DNA of 26,998 bases from UMGS1840 sp045661305 (GCA_045661305.1 JAZRFJ010000026.1:1-26998); one strand, 5' to 3'. Counted from the stretch's first letter, positions 13,406 through 23,288 are shown. Numbers and translations: made by a program. The notes: generated from the sequence alone by a model not told the origin.

Positions 13406-14671
13406 ATGAGCTTTAAGATAAAAAATGCGTTCGTTTATGATGAAAAAGGCTTTATTAAAAAAGATTTATATGTCTTTGACGGCAAAATAAGCTTTTTTGA
13501 AAAAGAAAAGCCAAAAGAAGAATACGATTGTGAGGGAATGTATGTTTTTCCAGGTTTCTGCGATGTTCATGTCCATTTGAGAGAGCCCGGTTTTTCATAC
13601 AAGGAAACAATCAAAACAGGCACAATGGCAGCAGCAAAGGGCGGATATACAACTGTTTTTTCAATGCCTAATTTATCACCTGTTCCCGATTGTTTTGAGA
13701 ATTTGGAAAAACAGCTTGATATAATAAAAAAGGATGCTGTTATAGAGGTTATCCCTTACGGTTCAATTACAGTTTCACAAAAAGGCGAAAAGCTGTCCGA
13801 AATGGAAGAAATGGCAGATTTTGTGTGTGCATATACCGATGACGGAAAAGGTGTGCAGAATGAAGATTTGATGTATGAGGCTATGAAAAAGGCAGCGTCT
13901 TTAGATAAAATAATTGCAGCACACTGTGAGGACGAGAGCTTGCTCAACAAAGGATATATCCACGCAGGTAAATATGCAAAGGAGCATAATCACAGAGGAA
14001 TTGTTTCCGAAAGTGAATATCTTCCGATAGAAAAGAATTTGGAAACTGCAAAAAAAGCAAATTGTAAATACCATGTGTGTCATGTTTCTGCAAAGGAAAG
14101 TATAGAGCTTATACGACAGGCGAAGAAAAAAGGCATAGATGTAACTTGTGAAACAGGACCGCATTATCTTGTTTTATGTGATGAGGATTTGCAGGAGGAC
14201 GGCAGATTTAAAATGAATCCACCACTCCGTTCTAAAAGTGATAAAGAAGCACTTATTGAGGGGATAAAGGACGGAACGGTTGATATGATTGCAACCGACC
14301 ATGCACCTCACTCGGAGGAAGAAAAGGGTAAGGGACTTGAGAACAGTTTAATGGGAATAACAGGAATTGAAACTGCGTTTAGTGTGCTTTATACCGAGCT
14401 TGTAAAAAAAGGTATTATAACATTAGAGCGATTAATAGAGCTGATAACGAAAAAACCAAGAGAGCGTTTTTCACTGCCTTCAAGCTTTAAAGAGGGCGAA
14501 AGTGCTGACTTTTGCGTTTGGGATTTAGAGAAAAAAGTTAAAATAGATGAAAAATTCTTTATTTCAAAAGGGAAAGCTTCCCCATTTTTGGGGAAAGAAT
14601 TTTATGGAAAGTGTAAGATGACAATATATAAGGGGGAATTTGTATGGCAAGAAAATATGACAGAAAAATAG
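13406..14671 (+). CDS. pyrC: Dihydroorotase
   Basis: Dihydroorotase cyclises carbamoyl aspartate to dihydroorotate, step 3 of UMP synthesis. The 421-aa protein is the long class I zinc enzyme. Metal ligands are visible: H55 and H57 (DVHVHLREPG), the bridging D146 region (YTDDGKG), H173 (AAHCED), H226 (YHVCHVS) and catalytic D298 (ATDHAPH); NPPLRS (271-276) binds substrate. The ATG at 13406 has a GAAAGAGG site. It is the first gene after the PyrR attenuator, and its last 28 bases overlap carA, which implies translational coupling. Confidence 0.96.
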   Translation: MSFKIKNAFVYDEKGFIKKDLYVFDGKISFFEKEKPKEEYDCEGMYVFPGFCDVHVHLREPGFSYKETIKTGTMAAAKGGYTTVFSMPNLSPVPDCFENLEKQLDIIKKDAVIEVIPYGSITVSQKGEKLSEMEEMADFVCAYTDDGKGVQNEDLMYEAMKKAASLDKIIAAHCEDESLLNKGYIHAGKYAKEHNHRGIVSESEYLPIEKNLETAKKANCKYHVCHVSAKESIELIRQAKKKGIDVTCETGPHYLVLCDEDLQEDGRFKMNPPLRSKSDKEALIEGIKDGTVDMIATDHAPHSEEEKGKGLENSLMGITGIETAFSVLYTELVKKGIITLERLIELITKKPRERFSLPSSFKEGESADFCVWDLEKKVKIDEKFFISKGKASPFLGKEFYGKCKMTIYKGEFVWQENMTEK

Positions 14672-15729
14672 TGCTTGAAAATGGCGAAGAGTTTTTGGGC
14701 TACGGCTTTGGTGCGATGACAGAAAAGGTATGTGAATTATCTTTTGATACTTCAATGGCGGGATATCAGGAAATTATATCAGACCCTGCAAATGCAAACG
14801 AAATGATATTAATGACATATCCATTAATTGGTAACTACGGTATAACAGACGAGGATTTTGAAACAAAAAATCTTTGCGTAGGCGGACTTGTTGTAAGAGA
14901 ATATAACGATATGCCAAGCAATTTCCGTTATACAAAGACATTGTCAGAAACTCTTGAGGAAAATGGTATTCCCGGAATTTATGGCGTTGATACAAGAAAA
15001 ATCACAAGATTTTTAAGAGAAAACGGAAGCTGTAAGGTGATAATAACAGATGCTTCTGTAAATAAGGAAGATGCACTTGAAAAAATTAATAAAACAGAGC
15101 TTCCTAATGATTTGGTTTCAAAGGTAAGCTGTAAGAAAAGATGGTATTCAAGAACATCTAACCATAAATTTGATGTTGTTGCAATAGACTTGGGAATTAA
15201 GCTAAGCACAATAAAGAATCTTAACCAGAGAGGTTGTAATGTAACAGTTGTTCCTTACGATGTTACTGCTGATGAAATCCGCTTTATGAAACCTGACGGA
15301 ATACTTGTTTCAAGCGGTCCGGGGGACCCGAAGGATGTTATGGGCGTTGTAAAAACACTCGAAGCCTTAAAAGGCGAATATCCGATTTTTGGGATAGGCT
15401 TGGGACATAATCTTCTTTGCCTTTCTTATGGTGCAGATACTTATAAATTAAAAACACCGCACAGAGGAACAAATCACCCTGTAAGAGTAAAGGAAAGCGG
15501 AAAGGTTGTTATTGTTACAGAAAATAATGCTTACGCAGTATGCGAAAAATCACTTGAAAAAACAGACCTTACAGTTACTCATACAAATATTTTATATAAC
15601 ACAGTTGAGGGGGTAGAATGTAAGAAAAACAAAGCCTTTTCCGTTAAGTTCTATCCTGATAACGAATCAGACTGGAATAATGGTAACTTATTTGATAAAT
15701 TTATTGCTACAATGAAGGGGGAGAAATAA
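14644..15729 (+). CDS. carA: Carbamoyl-phosphate synthase small subunit with degenerate glutaminase site
   Basis: CarA normally hydrolyses glutamine and channels ammonia to CarB. The 361-aa protein has the N-terminal CPSase domain (TSMAGYQEIISDP, GVDTRKITRFLRENGS) and a class I GATase-like domain (about 176-361). The GATase residues are gone: the nucleophile Cys in GICLGHQ is Gly252 (FGIGLGHNLL), the adjoining Gln is Asn256, the NHG histidine is Ala296, the triad His is Tyr337 and the triad Glu is Asp339 (FYPDN for FHPEA). SGPGDP (224-229) and the GTNHPV loop remain. The frame is intact, so the protein is probably made but cannot use glutamine. Loss of the GATase Cys occurs in ammonia-dependent vertebrate CPS I; a similar role here is inference. 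The ATG at 14644 follows AAGGGGGAA. Confidence 0.9.
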   Translation: MARKYDRKIVLENGEEFLGYGFGAMTEKVCELSFDTSMAGYQEIISDPANANEMILMTYPLIGNYGITDEDFETKNLCVGGLVVREYNDMPSNFRYTKTLSETLEENGIPGIYGVDTRKITRFLRENGSCKVIITDASVNKEDALEKINKTELPNDLVSKVSCKKRWYSRTSNHKFDVVAIDLGIKLSTIKNLNQRGCNVTVVPYDVTADEIRFMKPDGILVSSGPGDPKDVMGVVKTLEALKGEYPIFGIGLGHNLLCLSYGADTYKLKTPHRGTNHPVRVKESGKVVIVTENNAYAVCEKSLEKTDLTVTHTNILYNTVEGVECKKNKAFSVKFYPDNESDWNNGNLFDKFIATMKGEK

Positions 15730-15730
15730 T

Positions 15731-18700
15731 ATGCCAAAGAGAACTGATATAAAAAAGGTGCTTGTTATAGGCTCAGGTCCTATTATTATCGGACAGGCAG
15801 CAGAATTTGACTATGCAGGAACACAGGCGTGTTTAGCTCTTAAAGAAGAGGGCTACGAGGTAATCCTCGTTAATTCTAACCCTGCTACAATTATGACAGA
15901 TACAACAATAGCGGACAAGGTTTATATGGAACCGCTTACTTTAGAGTATGTTGCAAAAATTCTTCGTTATGAAAGACCTGATGCAATCGTTCCCGGAATA
16001 GGCGGACAGACAGGTCTTAACCTCGCTATGCAGCTTGCAAAGAAAGGTATTTTACAGGAATGTCAGGTTGAGCTTCTTGGTACAAGCAGAGAAAGTATCG
16101 AATGTGCTGAGGACAGAGAGCTGTTTAAAAAGCTTTGCGAAGATTTGGGAGAGCCTGTTTTGCCATCAGTTATAACTCACTCTATGGAGGAGGGCTTGGC
16201 TGCCGCAGAGGAAATCGGTTATCCTGTTGTTTTGCGTCCTGCATTTACTTTGGGCGGAACAGGTGGCGGTTTTGCAAATAATGAAGAAGAATTTACTGAA
16301 ATAATGAAAAATGCCCTCCAGCTTTCACCTGTGGGACAGGTTTTGGTTGAAAAGAGCATATAAGGCTATAAAGAAATTGAATACGAAGTAATGCGTGATT
16401 CAAATGATACTGCAATCACAATCTGTAATATGGAAAATATCGACCCTGTTGGTATCCATACAGGAGATTCAATCGTCGTTGCACCGTGTCAGACACTTAC
16501 AAGCAAGGAATGTCATATGCTCAAGGAAAGCGCACTCAAAATTATCCGTGCGCTCAAAATTGAGGGCGGTTGCAATGTTCAGTTTGCACTTGACCCGCAG
16601 TCATTTAAGTATTATCTTATCGAGGTAAACCCAAGAGTTTCCCGTTCATCTGCACTTGCATCAAAGGCAAGCGGTTATCCGATTGCAAGAGTTACTGCAA
16701 AAATTGCAGTTGGTATGCACTTAGACGAAATTATGCTTGCAAATGTGCCTGCATCATTTGAACCGACACTTGATTATGTAGTAATGAAAATGCCTCGTTT
16801 CCCATTTGATAAGTTTTCTTCTGCATCAAACAAGCTTTCAACACAGATGAAAGCAACAGGCGAGGTTATGAGTATCGGAAGAACTTTAGAAGAAGCGTTA
16901 CTCAAAGCAGTAAGGTCTTTGGAAATCGGAATTTGCCATATTCATATGCCAAAATTTGATAAGGATAAAATGTCAATAGACGAGCTTATGAAATATATCG
17001 AGGAAGGCACAGACGACAGACTTTATGCTATTGCACAGCTTATGTATCTAGGTGTTGACCATTCAAGAATATGCAATATCACACAGATTGATATGCTTTT
17101 CCTTGATAAAATAAAAAATATCGTTGACTTTGAAAGAGAGCTTGAAAAAGAAGAAAATAAAGGAAATATTGAACTTCTTTATGAAGCAAAAAGAATGGGC
17201 TTTTGTGATAAATATATTGCAAAGCTCTGGAATATGACAGAAGACGATGTTTATAACATGAGAAAAGATGAGAATATGTTCCCTGTTTATAAAACAATCG
17301 ACACTTGTGCAAGTGAATTTGAGGGATATGTTCCTTATTTATACTCAACCTATGAGGACGAAAATGAAACTGTTATCAGCGACCGCAAAAAGATTATCGT
17401 TTTAGGCTCAGGTCCTATCCGTATCGGTCAGGGTGTTGAGTTTGACTATTCAACAGTTCACGCAGTTAAAACTATAAAAGACTATGGTTACGAATCAATT
17501 ATCATAAACAATAATCCTGAAACAGTTTCAACAGATTATACAACCTCAGACAAGCTTTATTTTGAGCCTCTTACAGTTGAAGATGTTATGAATATCGTTG
17601 AAATAGAAAAGCCAATCGGTGTTATCGCGTCACTTGGCGGACAGACAGCTATCAACCTTGCTGAACCGCTTATGAAAAGAGGCGTAAAGATAATTGGAAC
17701 AGACTTTGAGGCTATAGAAAAGGCAGAAAACAGAGATGCTTTTGAAAAGGTTATGGAAGAGTTAAAAATTCCTCAGCCAAAGGGTCAGGCGGTAACAAAG
17801 ATTGAAGACGGTGTAAAGGCTGCAAACGAAATCGGATACCCTGTTCTTGTTCGTCCAAGCTATGTTTTAGGTGGAAGAGCAATGCAGATTGTTGCAAATG
17901 AAGAGGGATTAAGACGATACCTTAAAACTGCCGTTGAAATTGATGAAGACAAGCCTGTATTGGTTGATAAATATATCATCGGTAAAGAACTTGAGGTTGA
18001 TGCTGTTTGTGACGGTGTTGATGTGTTTGTTCCAGGTATTATGGAGCATGTTGAAAGAACAGGTGTTCACAGCGGTGACAGTATCAGCGTTTATCCGACA
18101 TTCAGTATTTCACAAAAAGCAAAGGACACAATTTTAGACTATACTAAAAAGCTTGGTCTTGGAATAGGAATTATCGGACTTTATAATATACAGTTTATTG
18201 TTGACAATGATGAGAATGTGTTTGTTATCGAGGTAAATCCCCGTTCTTCAAGAACAGTTCCGTTCTTGTCAAAATCAACAGGCTATCAGCTTGCTGATAT
18301 TGCAACACTTGTTATTTTAGGAAAATCATTAAAAGAGCAGGGAATAAATGTAATGTACCCTGAAGAAAAGAAAAAATGGTATGTTAAAGCACCTGCTTTC
18401 TCATTCTCAAAAATCAGAGGACTTGATGCTTATTTATCACCTGAAATGAAATCAACAGGAGAAGCAATCGGCTATGATGAAAAGATAACAAGAGCGCTTT
18501 ATAAAGCACTTCAGGCATCAGGCATGAATGTTGCAAACTATGGTACAATTTTTGTTACAATAGCAGATGATGACAAAGAAGAAGCTTTACCTTTGGTAAG
18601 AAGATTTTATAAGCTCGGCTTTAATATTGAGGCTACACAAGGCACAGCAGATTTTCTTAAAAAACACGGAATTAAAACAAGAACCCGTGCAAAAATCAGT

Positions 18701-18925
18701 GAGGGCAGTGATGAAATCTTAAACTCTATAAGAAAAGGCTATGTGAATTATGTTATAAACACAAAGGACATCAATTCAGCCTTTGACGAGGGAGACGGAT
18801 ACCAGATAAGAAGATGTGCTGTTGAAAACAATGTTACAATGTTTACTTCTTTAGACACAGTAAGAGTTTTACTTGATGTTTTAGAGGAAACAACATTCTT
18901 GATTTCAACAATAGATTCAGAGTAA
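15731..18925 (+). pseudogene. carB: Carbamoyl-phosphate synthase large subunit, interrupted by one in-frame TAA
   Basis: CarB makes carbamoyl phosphate from bicarbonate, ammonia and two ATP. The frame 15731-18925 would encode 1,064 residues, close to the usual 1,070, with both ATP-grasp halves (IIGQAAEFDYAGTQA near the N-terminus and IRIGQGVEFDYSTVHA in the second half), the oligomerisation region and a C-terminal MGS-like domain. Codon 211 (16361-16363) is TAA, in ...VLVEKSI-stop-GYKEIEYEVMRD, inside the first ATP-grasp domain and in the same frame on both sides. Relatives have an ordinary residue such as Lys here, so one AAA to TAA change explains it. The downstream part could open at ATG 16391, but that is mid-domain with no good ribosome site. 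It may be a real nonsense mutation, a read error, or readthrough. The start has a GGGGGAG site one base after the carA stop. Confidence 0.9.
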
Positions 18926-18939
18926 AGGAATTTAGATAA

Positions 18940-19674
18940 ATGAAACAACTTGATATGACAGTTTTGTCAAATACTTCACTTACAAAAGATGTCTATAAAA
19001 TGGTGCTTGAGGGAGATACTTCATCTCTCTCTCGTCCAGGACAGTTTGTGAATTTGAAGCTTGACGGACTTTTTTTAAGACGCCCGATTTCCGTGTGCGA
19101 CTATGACGAAAAAACTCTTACAATCATTTATAAGGTTGTAGGAAAAGGCACAGAGCAGATGTCAACAATGAAAGTGGGCGAAACAGTTGATATTTTAATA
19201 GGACTCGGAAACGGCTTTGATGTTGCAAAAAGCGGAGAAAAACCGCTTGTTATCGGTGGCGGAGTAGGCGTTCCGCCAATGTATAATTTAACTAAAAAGT
19301 TAATTGAAGAAAACAAAAAACCGATTGTTATTTTAGGCTTTAATAAAGAAGACGAAATTTTTTATAAAGAAGAATTTGAAGCTTTGGGAGCAGAAGTTTA
19401 TATCTCAACAGTTGATGGCTCTGTCGGCACAAAAGGCTTTGTTACTGATGTTATAAAAAATATTTCTGATTATACTTATTTTTACACTTGCGGACCATTA
19501 CCTATGTTAAAAGCTGTGTATGATGTAACAAATACAAGCGGTGAGGAAAGCTTTGAAGAAAGAATGGGTTGCGGATTTGGTGCGTGCATGGGCTGTTCTT
19601 GTGAAACCAAATACGGAAATAAGCGAATTTGCAAAGACGGTCCCGTTCTTACAAAGGAGGAAATAATATGGTAG
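18940..19674 (+). CDS. pyrK: Dihydroorotate dehydrogenase B, electron-transfer subunit
   Basis: PyrK carries electrons from dihydroorotate oxidation in PyrD to NAD+ through an FeS cluster and FAD. The 244-aa protein has an FAD-binding RRPISVCD (47-54), a nucleotide-binding GGGVGVPP (106-113), the NAD-site CGPLPML (184-190) and four 2Fe-2S ligands C211, C216, C219 and C231. The ATG at 18940 follows AAAGGAATT, 14 bases after the carB stop. It overlaps pyrD by 7 bases, as expected for a two-subunit class 1B enzyme. Confidence 0.96.
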   Translation: MKQLDMTVLSNTSLTKDVYKMVLEGDTSSLSRPGQFVNLKLDGLFLRRPISVCDYDEKTLTIIYKVVGKGTEQMSTMKVGETVDILIGLGNGFDVAKSGEKPLVIGGGVGVPPMYNLTKKLIEENKKPIVILGFNKEDEIFYKEEFEALGAEVYISTVDGSVGTKGFVTDVIKNISDYTYFYTCGPLPMLKAVYDVTNTSGEESFEERMGCGFGACMGCSCETKYGNKRICKDGPVLTKEEIIW

Positions 19675-20576
19675 GTACAATAGATACAAAGGTAAATTTA
19701 TGCGGACTTACTCTTGATAACCCTGTTATTCCTGCTTCGGGAACATTTGGCTATGGCTATGAATTTTCAGAGCTTTACGACATAAACATTTTAGGCTCAT
19801 TTTCATTTAAGGGAACAACAAAAGAGGCGAGATTTGGAAATCCTACTCCAAGAATTGCAGAATGTCCATCGGGAATGATTAATTCTGTCGGACTTCAGAA
19901 TCCTGGTATTGAAAAAGTTATTTCCGAAGAGCTTCCAAAACTTAAAAAATGCTTTAACAAAAAAGTTATCGCAAATATAAGCGGTTTTTCGATTGATGAA
20001 TACACATATTGCTGTGAAAAAATAGACAAAGAAGAACAGGTTGGCATAATTGAAGTGAATGTAAGCTGTCCTAATGTTCATAACGGCGGTATGAGCTTTG
20101 GAACTGACCCGAAAATGGTGGAAAAGGTTACAAAAGCAGTAAAAGCGGTAACAACAAAGCCTGTTTTTATAAAGCTTACACCTAATGTAACGGATATTGT
20201 TTCAATAGCAAAAGCCTGTGAGGCGGGCGGTGCTGACGGAATAAGCCTTATAAACACACTTTTGGGAATGAGATTTGACTTAAAGACAAGAAAGCCTGTT
20301 GTAAAAAATGTAATGGGCGGATTTTCAGGGAGTGCTATTTTTCCTGTTGCACTTCGTATGGTTTATCAGGTGAGAAATGCTGTTAATTTGCCGATAATGG
20401 GCATGGGCGGAGTTTCATCTGCCGAAGATGTAATAGAAATGATGATGGCAGGAGCAACTGCTGTTCAGGTAGGTGCTGCAAACCTTGTAGAGCCGTATGC
20501 CTGCAAAAAAATAATAGAAGATTTACCAAAAGTTATGGAAAAATATAATATAAAGAGTTTAGGAGAGTTAATGTAA
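19668..20576 (+). CDS. pyrD: Dihydroorotate dehydrogenase B, catalytic subunit
   Basis: This class 1B enzyme oxidises dihydroorotate to orotate using FMN and passes electrons to PyrK. The 302-aa protein has the N-terminal NPVIPASGTFGYG, the catalytic Cys134 in VNVSCPNVHNGG (Cys instead of Ser marks class 1), TLLGMRFDLKTRKP and the FMN phosphate loop GMGGVSSAEDV. The ATG at 19668 is chosen for its AAAGGAGG site (19653-19660); codons before it belong to the pyrK reading frame region. It ends TAATG, sharing one base with pyrF. Confidence 0.96.
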   Translation: MVGTIDTKVNLCGLTLDNPVIPASGTFGYGYEFSELYDINILGSFSFKGTTKEARFGNPTPRIAECPSGMINSVGLQNPGIEKVISEELPKLKKCFNKKVIANISGFSIDEYTYCCEKIDKEEQVGIIEVNVSCPNVHNGGMSFGTDPKMVEKVTKAVKAVTTKPVFIKLTPNVTDIVSIAKACEAGGADGISLINTLLGMRFDLKTRKPVVKNVMGGFSGSAIFPVALRMVYQVRNAVNLPIMGMGGVSSAEDVIEMMMAGATAVQVGAANLVEPYACKKIIEDLPKVMEKYNIKSLGELM

Positions 20577-21274
20577 TGGGCAGAGATGTAATTATTGCTT
20601 GTGATTTTAATACAAAAGCTGAAGTTATGGCTTTTTTGGATAACTTCAAGGAAGAAAAACCATATGTAAAAATCGGTATGGAGCTTTTTTATGCCGAGGG
20701 TGCAGAGATTGTAAGAGAAATTAAGGGAAGAGGACATAAGATTTTCTTGGACTTAAAGCTTTGCGATATTCCAAATACTGTAAAAAAGACAATGGCAGTG
20801 TTATCTAACCTTAATGTTGATATGTGCAATCTTCACGCATTCGGAACAAAGAAAATGATGGAGGCAGCTATTGAGGGACTTACAAGAGAAGACGGAACAA
20901 GACCTCTTCTTATAGCTGTAACACAGCTTACTTCAACAAGTGAGGAAAGAATGAGGGAAGACCTTCTTATAAATGAGCCTTTGGATAAGGTTGTAATGCA
21001 CTACGCAAAAAATGCCGCAGATTGCGGTCTTGACGGCGTTGTTTGCTCACCGCTGGAGGCAAGAAAGGTTAAAGATGTTTGCGGAGATAAATTCTTAACA
21101 GTTACACCAGGAGTTCGTTTTGAGTCAGGTGATGTGGGTGACCAGGTAAGAATAACTACACCTGCAAAGGCAAAAGAAATCGGAAGCGACTACATTGTTG
21201 TAGGAAGACCTATTACACAGGCAGAAAACCCTGTTGAAGCTTACAGAAGATGCGTAGCAGATTTTGTTGATTAA
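20576..21274 (+). CDS. pyrF: Orotidine-5'-phosphate decarboxylase
   Basis: PyrF decarboxylates OMP to UMP, the last step of the pathway. The 232-aa TIM-barrel protein has CDF (9-11), VKIG (31-34), the catalytic charged network D59-K61-D64 in LDLKLCDIPNT, TPGVRF and the phosphate loop VVGRPIT. The ATG at 20576 overlaps the pyrD stop by one base, so translation is coupled. pyrE follows after 19 bases. Length and motifs match the group I bacterial enzyme. Confidence 0.96.
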   Translation: MGRDVIIACDFNTKAEVMAFLDNFKEEKPYVKIGMELFYAEGAEIVREIKGRGHKIFLDLKLCDIPNTVKKTMAVLSNLNVDMCNLHAFGTKKMMEAAIEGLTREDGTRPLLIAVTQLTSTSEERMREDLLINEPLDKVVMHYAKNAADCGLDGVVCSPLEARKVKDVCGDKFLTVTPGVRFESGDVGDQVRITTPAKAKEIGSDYIVVGRPITQAENPVEAYRRCVADFVD

Positions 21275-21293
21275 TAAAATGGAGGATATAAAA

Positions 21294-21926
21294 ATGACAG
21301 AAAGATTAATTGCTAAAGACTTACTTTCAATCGGTGCTGTTTTTTTCAGACCGAATGAGCCTTTTACATGGGCAAGCGGAATAAAAAGCCCTGTTTACTG
21401 TGATAACAGACTTACTTTAACAGATGTAAAAGTTAGAAACGATGTTGAAAATGCGTTGGCAGAGGCTGTTAAGAAACACTATCCTGAGTGTGAAGTTCTT
21501 ATGGGAACAAGCACAGCGGGAATTGCTCATGCAGCAATAACAGGTCATCTTCTTTCACTTCCTATGGGTTATGTAAGAAGCGGTTCAAAAGACCACGGAA
21601 GACAAAATCAGATTGAGGGAAAACTCAATAAAGGCGATAAAGTAGTTGTTGTTGAAGACCTTATTTCAACAGGCGGAAGTGTTATTGAGGTTGTTAATGT
21701 ACTTAGAGAAGCAGGAGCAGAAGTTCTTGGTGTGGTAAGCATATTTACTTATGGAATGAAAAAAGGACTTGAAAGATTAGAAGCTGCAAATGTTAAAAAT
21801 GTCAGTCTTACTAACTTTGATGTTATAGCAACTGTTGCAGCAGAAGAAAAATATATCGAAGAAAGTGACATTGAAAGACTTATAAAATTCAGAAATAATC
21901 CTTCAGACGAAAGCTGGATAAACTAA
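21294..21926 (+). CDS. pyrE: Orotate phosphoribosyltransferase
   Basis: PyrE joins orotate and PRPP to give OMP. The 210-aa protein carries the PRPP-binding motif VVVVEDLISTGGS, FTWASGIKSPVYCDNR near the N-terminus and the mobile-loop region SGSKDHGRQNQIEG. The ATG at 21294 is chosen because GGAGG (21281-21285) lies 8 bases before it; in-frame starts further up (21264, 21279) lack a site. It lies between pyrF and pyrB in the operon. Confidence 0.95.
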   Translation: MTERLIAKDLLSIGAVFFRPNEPFTWASGIKSPVYCDNRLTLTDVKVRNDVENALAEAVKKHYPECEVLMGTSTAGIAHAAITGHLLSLPMGYVRSGSKDHGRQNQIEGKLNKGDKVVVVEDLISTGGSVIEVVNVLREAGAEVLGVVSIFTYGMKKGLERLEAANVKNVSLTNFDVIATVAAEEKYIEESDIERLIKFRNNPSDESWIN

Positions 21927-21946
21927 GAAATAAAAGGAGCAAAACT

Positions 21947-22858
21947 ATGAGAAGTCTTATAGATATAGTTGATTTATCGGTAGAAGAGATAGACTCCCTT
22001 TTAAAAACTGCCGAGGATATAATAGAAAATCCCGATAAATACAGAGATAAGTGCCGTAACAAAAAAATTGCGACTCTCTTTTTTGAGCCGTCAACAAGAA
22101 CCCGTCTTAGCTTTGAATCTGCAATGATTGAGCTTGGCGGAAGTGTAATCGGTTTTTCCGATGCCCAGAACAGCTCATCTTCTAAAGGTGAGAGCGTATC
22201 TGATACTGTAAGAGTTGTAAGCTGTTTTGCTGATATTATCGCTATGCGTCACCCAAAAGAGGGAGCACCAATGATTGCATCTATGAAATCTTATGTTCCG
22301 ATTATAAATGCAGGTGATGGCGGACATAATCACCCAACACAGACCCTTGCTGACCTTCTTACTATTAAAAGAGAAAAGAACAGACTTGACAATCTTACAA
22401 TAGGTTTGTGCGGTGACCTTAAATTCGGAAGAACTGTACATTCTTTAATAAGAGCATTTTCAAGATACAAAAATGTGAAATTTGTGCTTATTTCACCAAA
22501 TGAGCTTAAATTACCTGATTATATCAAACAGGAGGCTCTTTCGGAAAATAACATCGAATTTATTGAAAACGAAAACTTAGAAGAAGTAATGCCGACACTT
22601 GATGTCCTTTATATGACAAGAGTACAGAGAGAAAGATTTTTCAATGAGGCAGACTATATAAGATTAAAAGACAGCTATATTTTAGATGCACATAAAATGA
22701 AAAATGCAAAAGAGGATATGTGTGTTCTTCATCCGCTACCAAGAGTAAACGAAATATCCTGCGATGTTGACGACGACCCGCGTGCATGCTACTTTAAGCA
22801 GGTTTTAAACGGCAAATACATGAGAATGGCGCTTATTTTAAAGCTTCTTGATTTATAG
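21947..22858 (+). CDS. pyrB: Aspartate carbamoyltransferase catalytic chain
   Basis: PyrB condenses carbamoyl phosphate and aspartate to carbamoyl aspartate. The 303-aa protein has the carbamoyl-phosphate loop FEPSTRTRLSFE (with S49, T50, R51, T52 and R53), the adjoining SSSSKGES loop, GHNHPTQTLADLLT and the late LHPLPR. The ATG at 21947 follows AAAAGGAGC. pyrI comes 13 bases after the stop, so this is the catalytic trimer of a regulated PyrBI enzyme. Its substrate depends on the neighbouring CarAB, which looks impaired. Confidence 0.96.
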   Translation: MRSLIDIVDLSVEEIDSLLKTAEDIIENPDKYRDKCRNKKIATLFFEPSTRTRLSFESAMIELGGSVIGFSDAQNSSSSKGESVSDTVRVVSCFADIIAMRHPKEGAPMIASMKSYVPIINAGDGGHNHPTQTLADLLTIKREKNRLDNLTIGLCGDLKFGRTVHSLIRAFSRYKNVKFVLISPNELKLPDYIKQEALSENNIEFIENENLEEVMPTLDVLYMTRVQRERFFNEADYIRLKDSYILDAHKMKNAKEDMCVLHPLPRVNEISCDVDDDPRACYFKQVLNGKYMRMALILKLLDL

Positions 22859-22871
22859 GAGGAATTTTATT

Positions 22872-23288
22872 ATGAATATAGATGCTATAAAAAACGGTAT
22901 TGTTATTGACCATATAAAAGCAGGCAAAAGCATGGTGATTTATGATTATCTTAATTTAGGCGAGCTTGACTGTACTGTTGCTGTTATAAAAAATGTTGTT
23001 TCCAAAAAGATGGGCAAAAAGGATATAATAAAAATTGATTCCGAGTTTGATATTGATTTTAATATTTTAGGTGTTATTGACAATGATATTACAGTTAATA
23101 TAATAAAAGACGGAGTAAGAGTTTCAAAGGAAAAGCCACAGCTTCCAAAAGAGATAACTAATGTTGTAAAATGTAAAAATCCACGCTGTATAACATCAAC
23201 AGAGCAGGAAATTCCTCATATTTTCAAGTTAACAGACGAAAAAAGCGGAGTTTACAGATGTATATACTGTGAGTCGAAAGCAAGATGA
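22872..23288 (+). CDS. pyrI: Aspartate carbamoyltransferase regulatory chain
   Basis: PyrI forms the regulatory dimers of ATCase that bind nucleotides and transmit allosteric control. The 138-aa protein has an N-terminal allosteric domain (about 1-95, IKNGIVIDHI and LGVIDND) and a C-terminal zinc domain with C101, C106, C130 and C133. The ATG at 22872 has a TAGGAGG site next to the pyrB stop. Together with the PyrR attenuator, this gives the pathway both transcriptional and allosteric feedback. No clear terminator follows in the 82 bases before the next gene. Confidence 0.95.
   Translation: MNIDAIKNGIVIDHIKAGKSMVIYDYLNLGELDCTVAVIKNVVSKKMGKKDIIKIDSEFDIDFNILGVIDNDITVNIIKDGVRVSKEKPQLPKEITNVVKCKNPRCITSTEQEIPHIFKLTDEKSGVYRCIYCESKAR

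Noticed and set aside
16391..18925. Second carB fragment as an independent gene
   Set aside because: It begins in the middle of an ATP-grasp domain, in the same frame as the first part, without a good ribosome site; a single nonsense codon explains it better.
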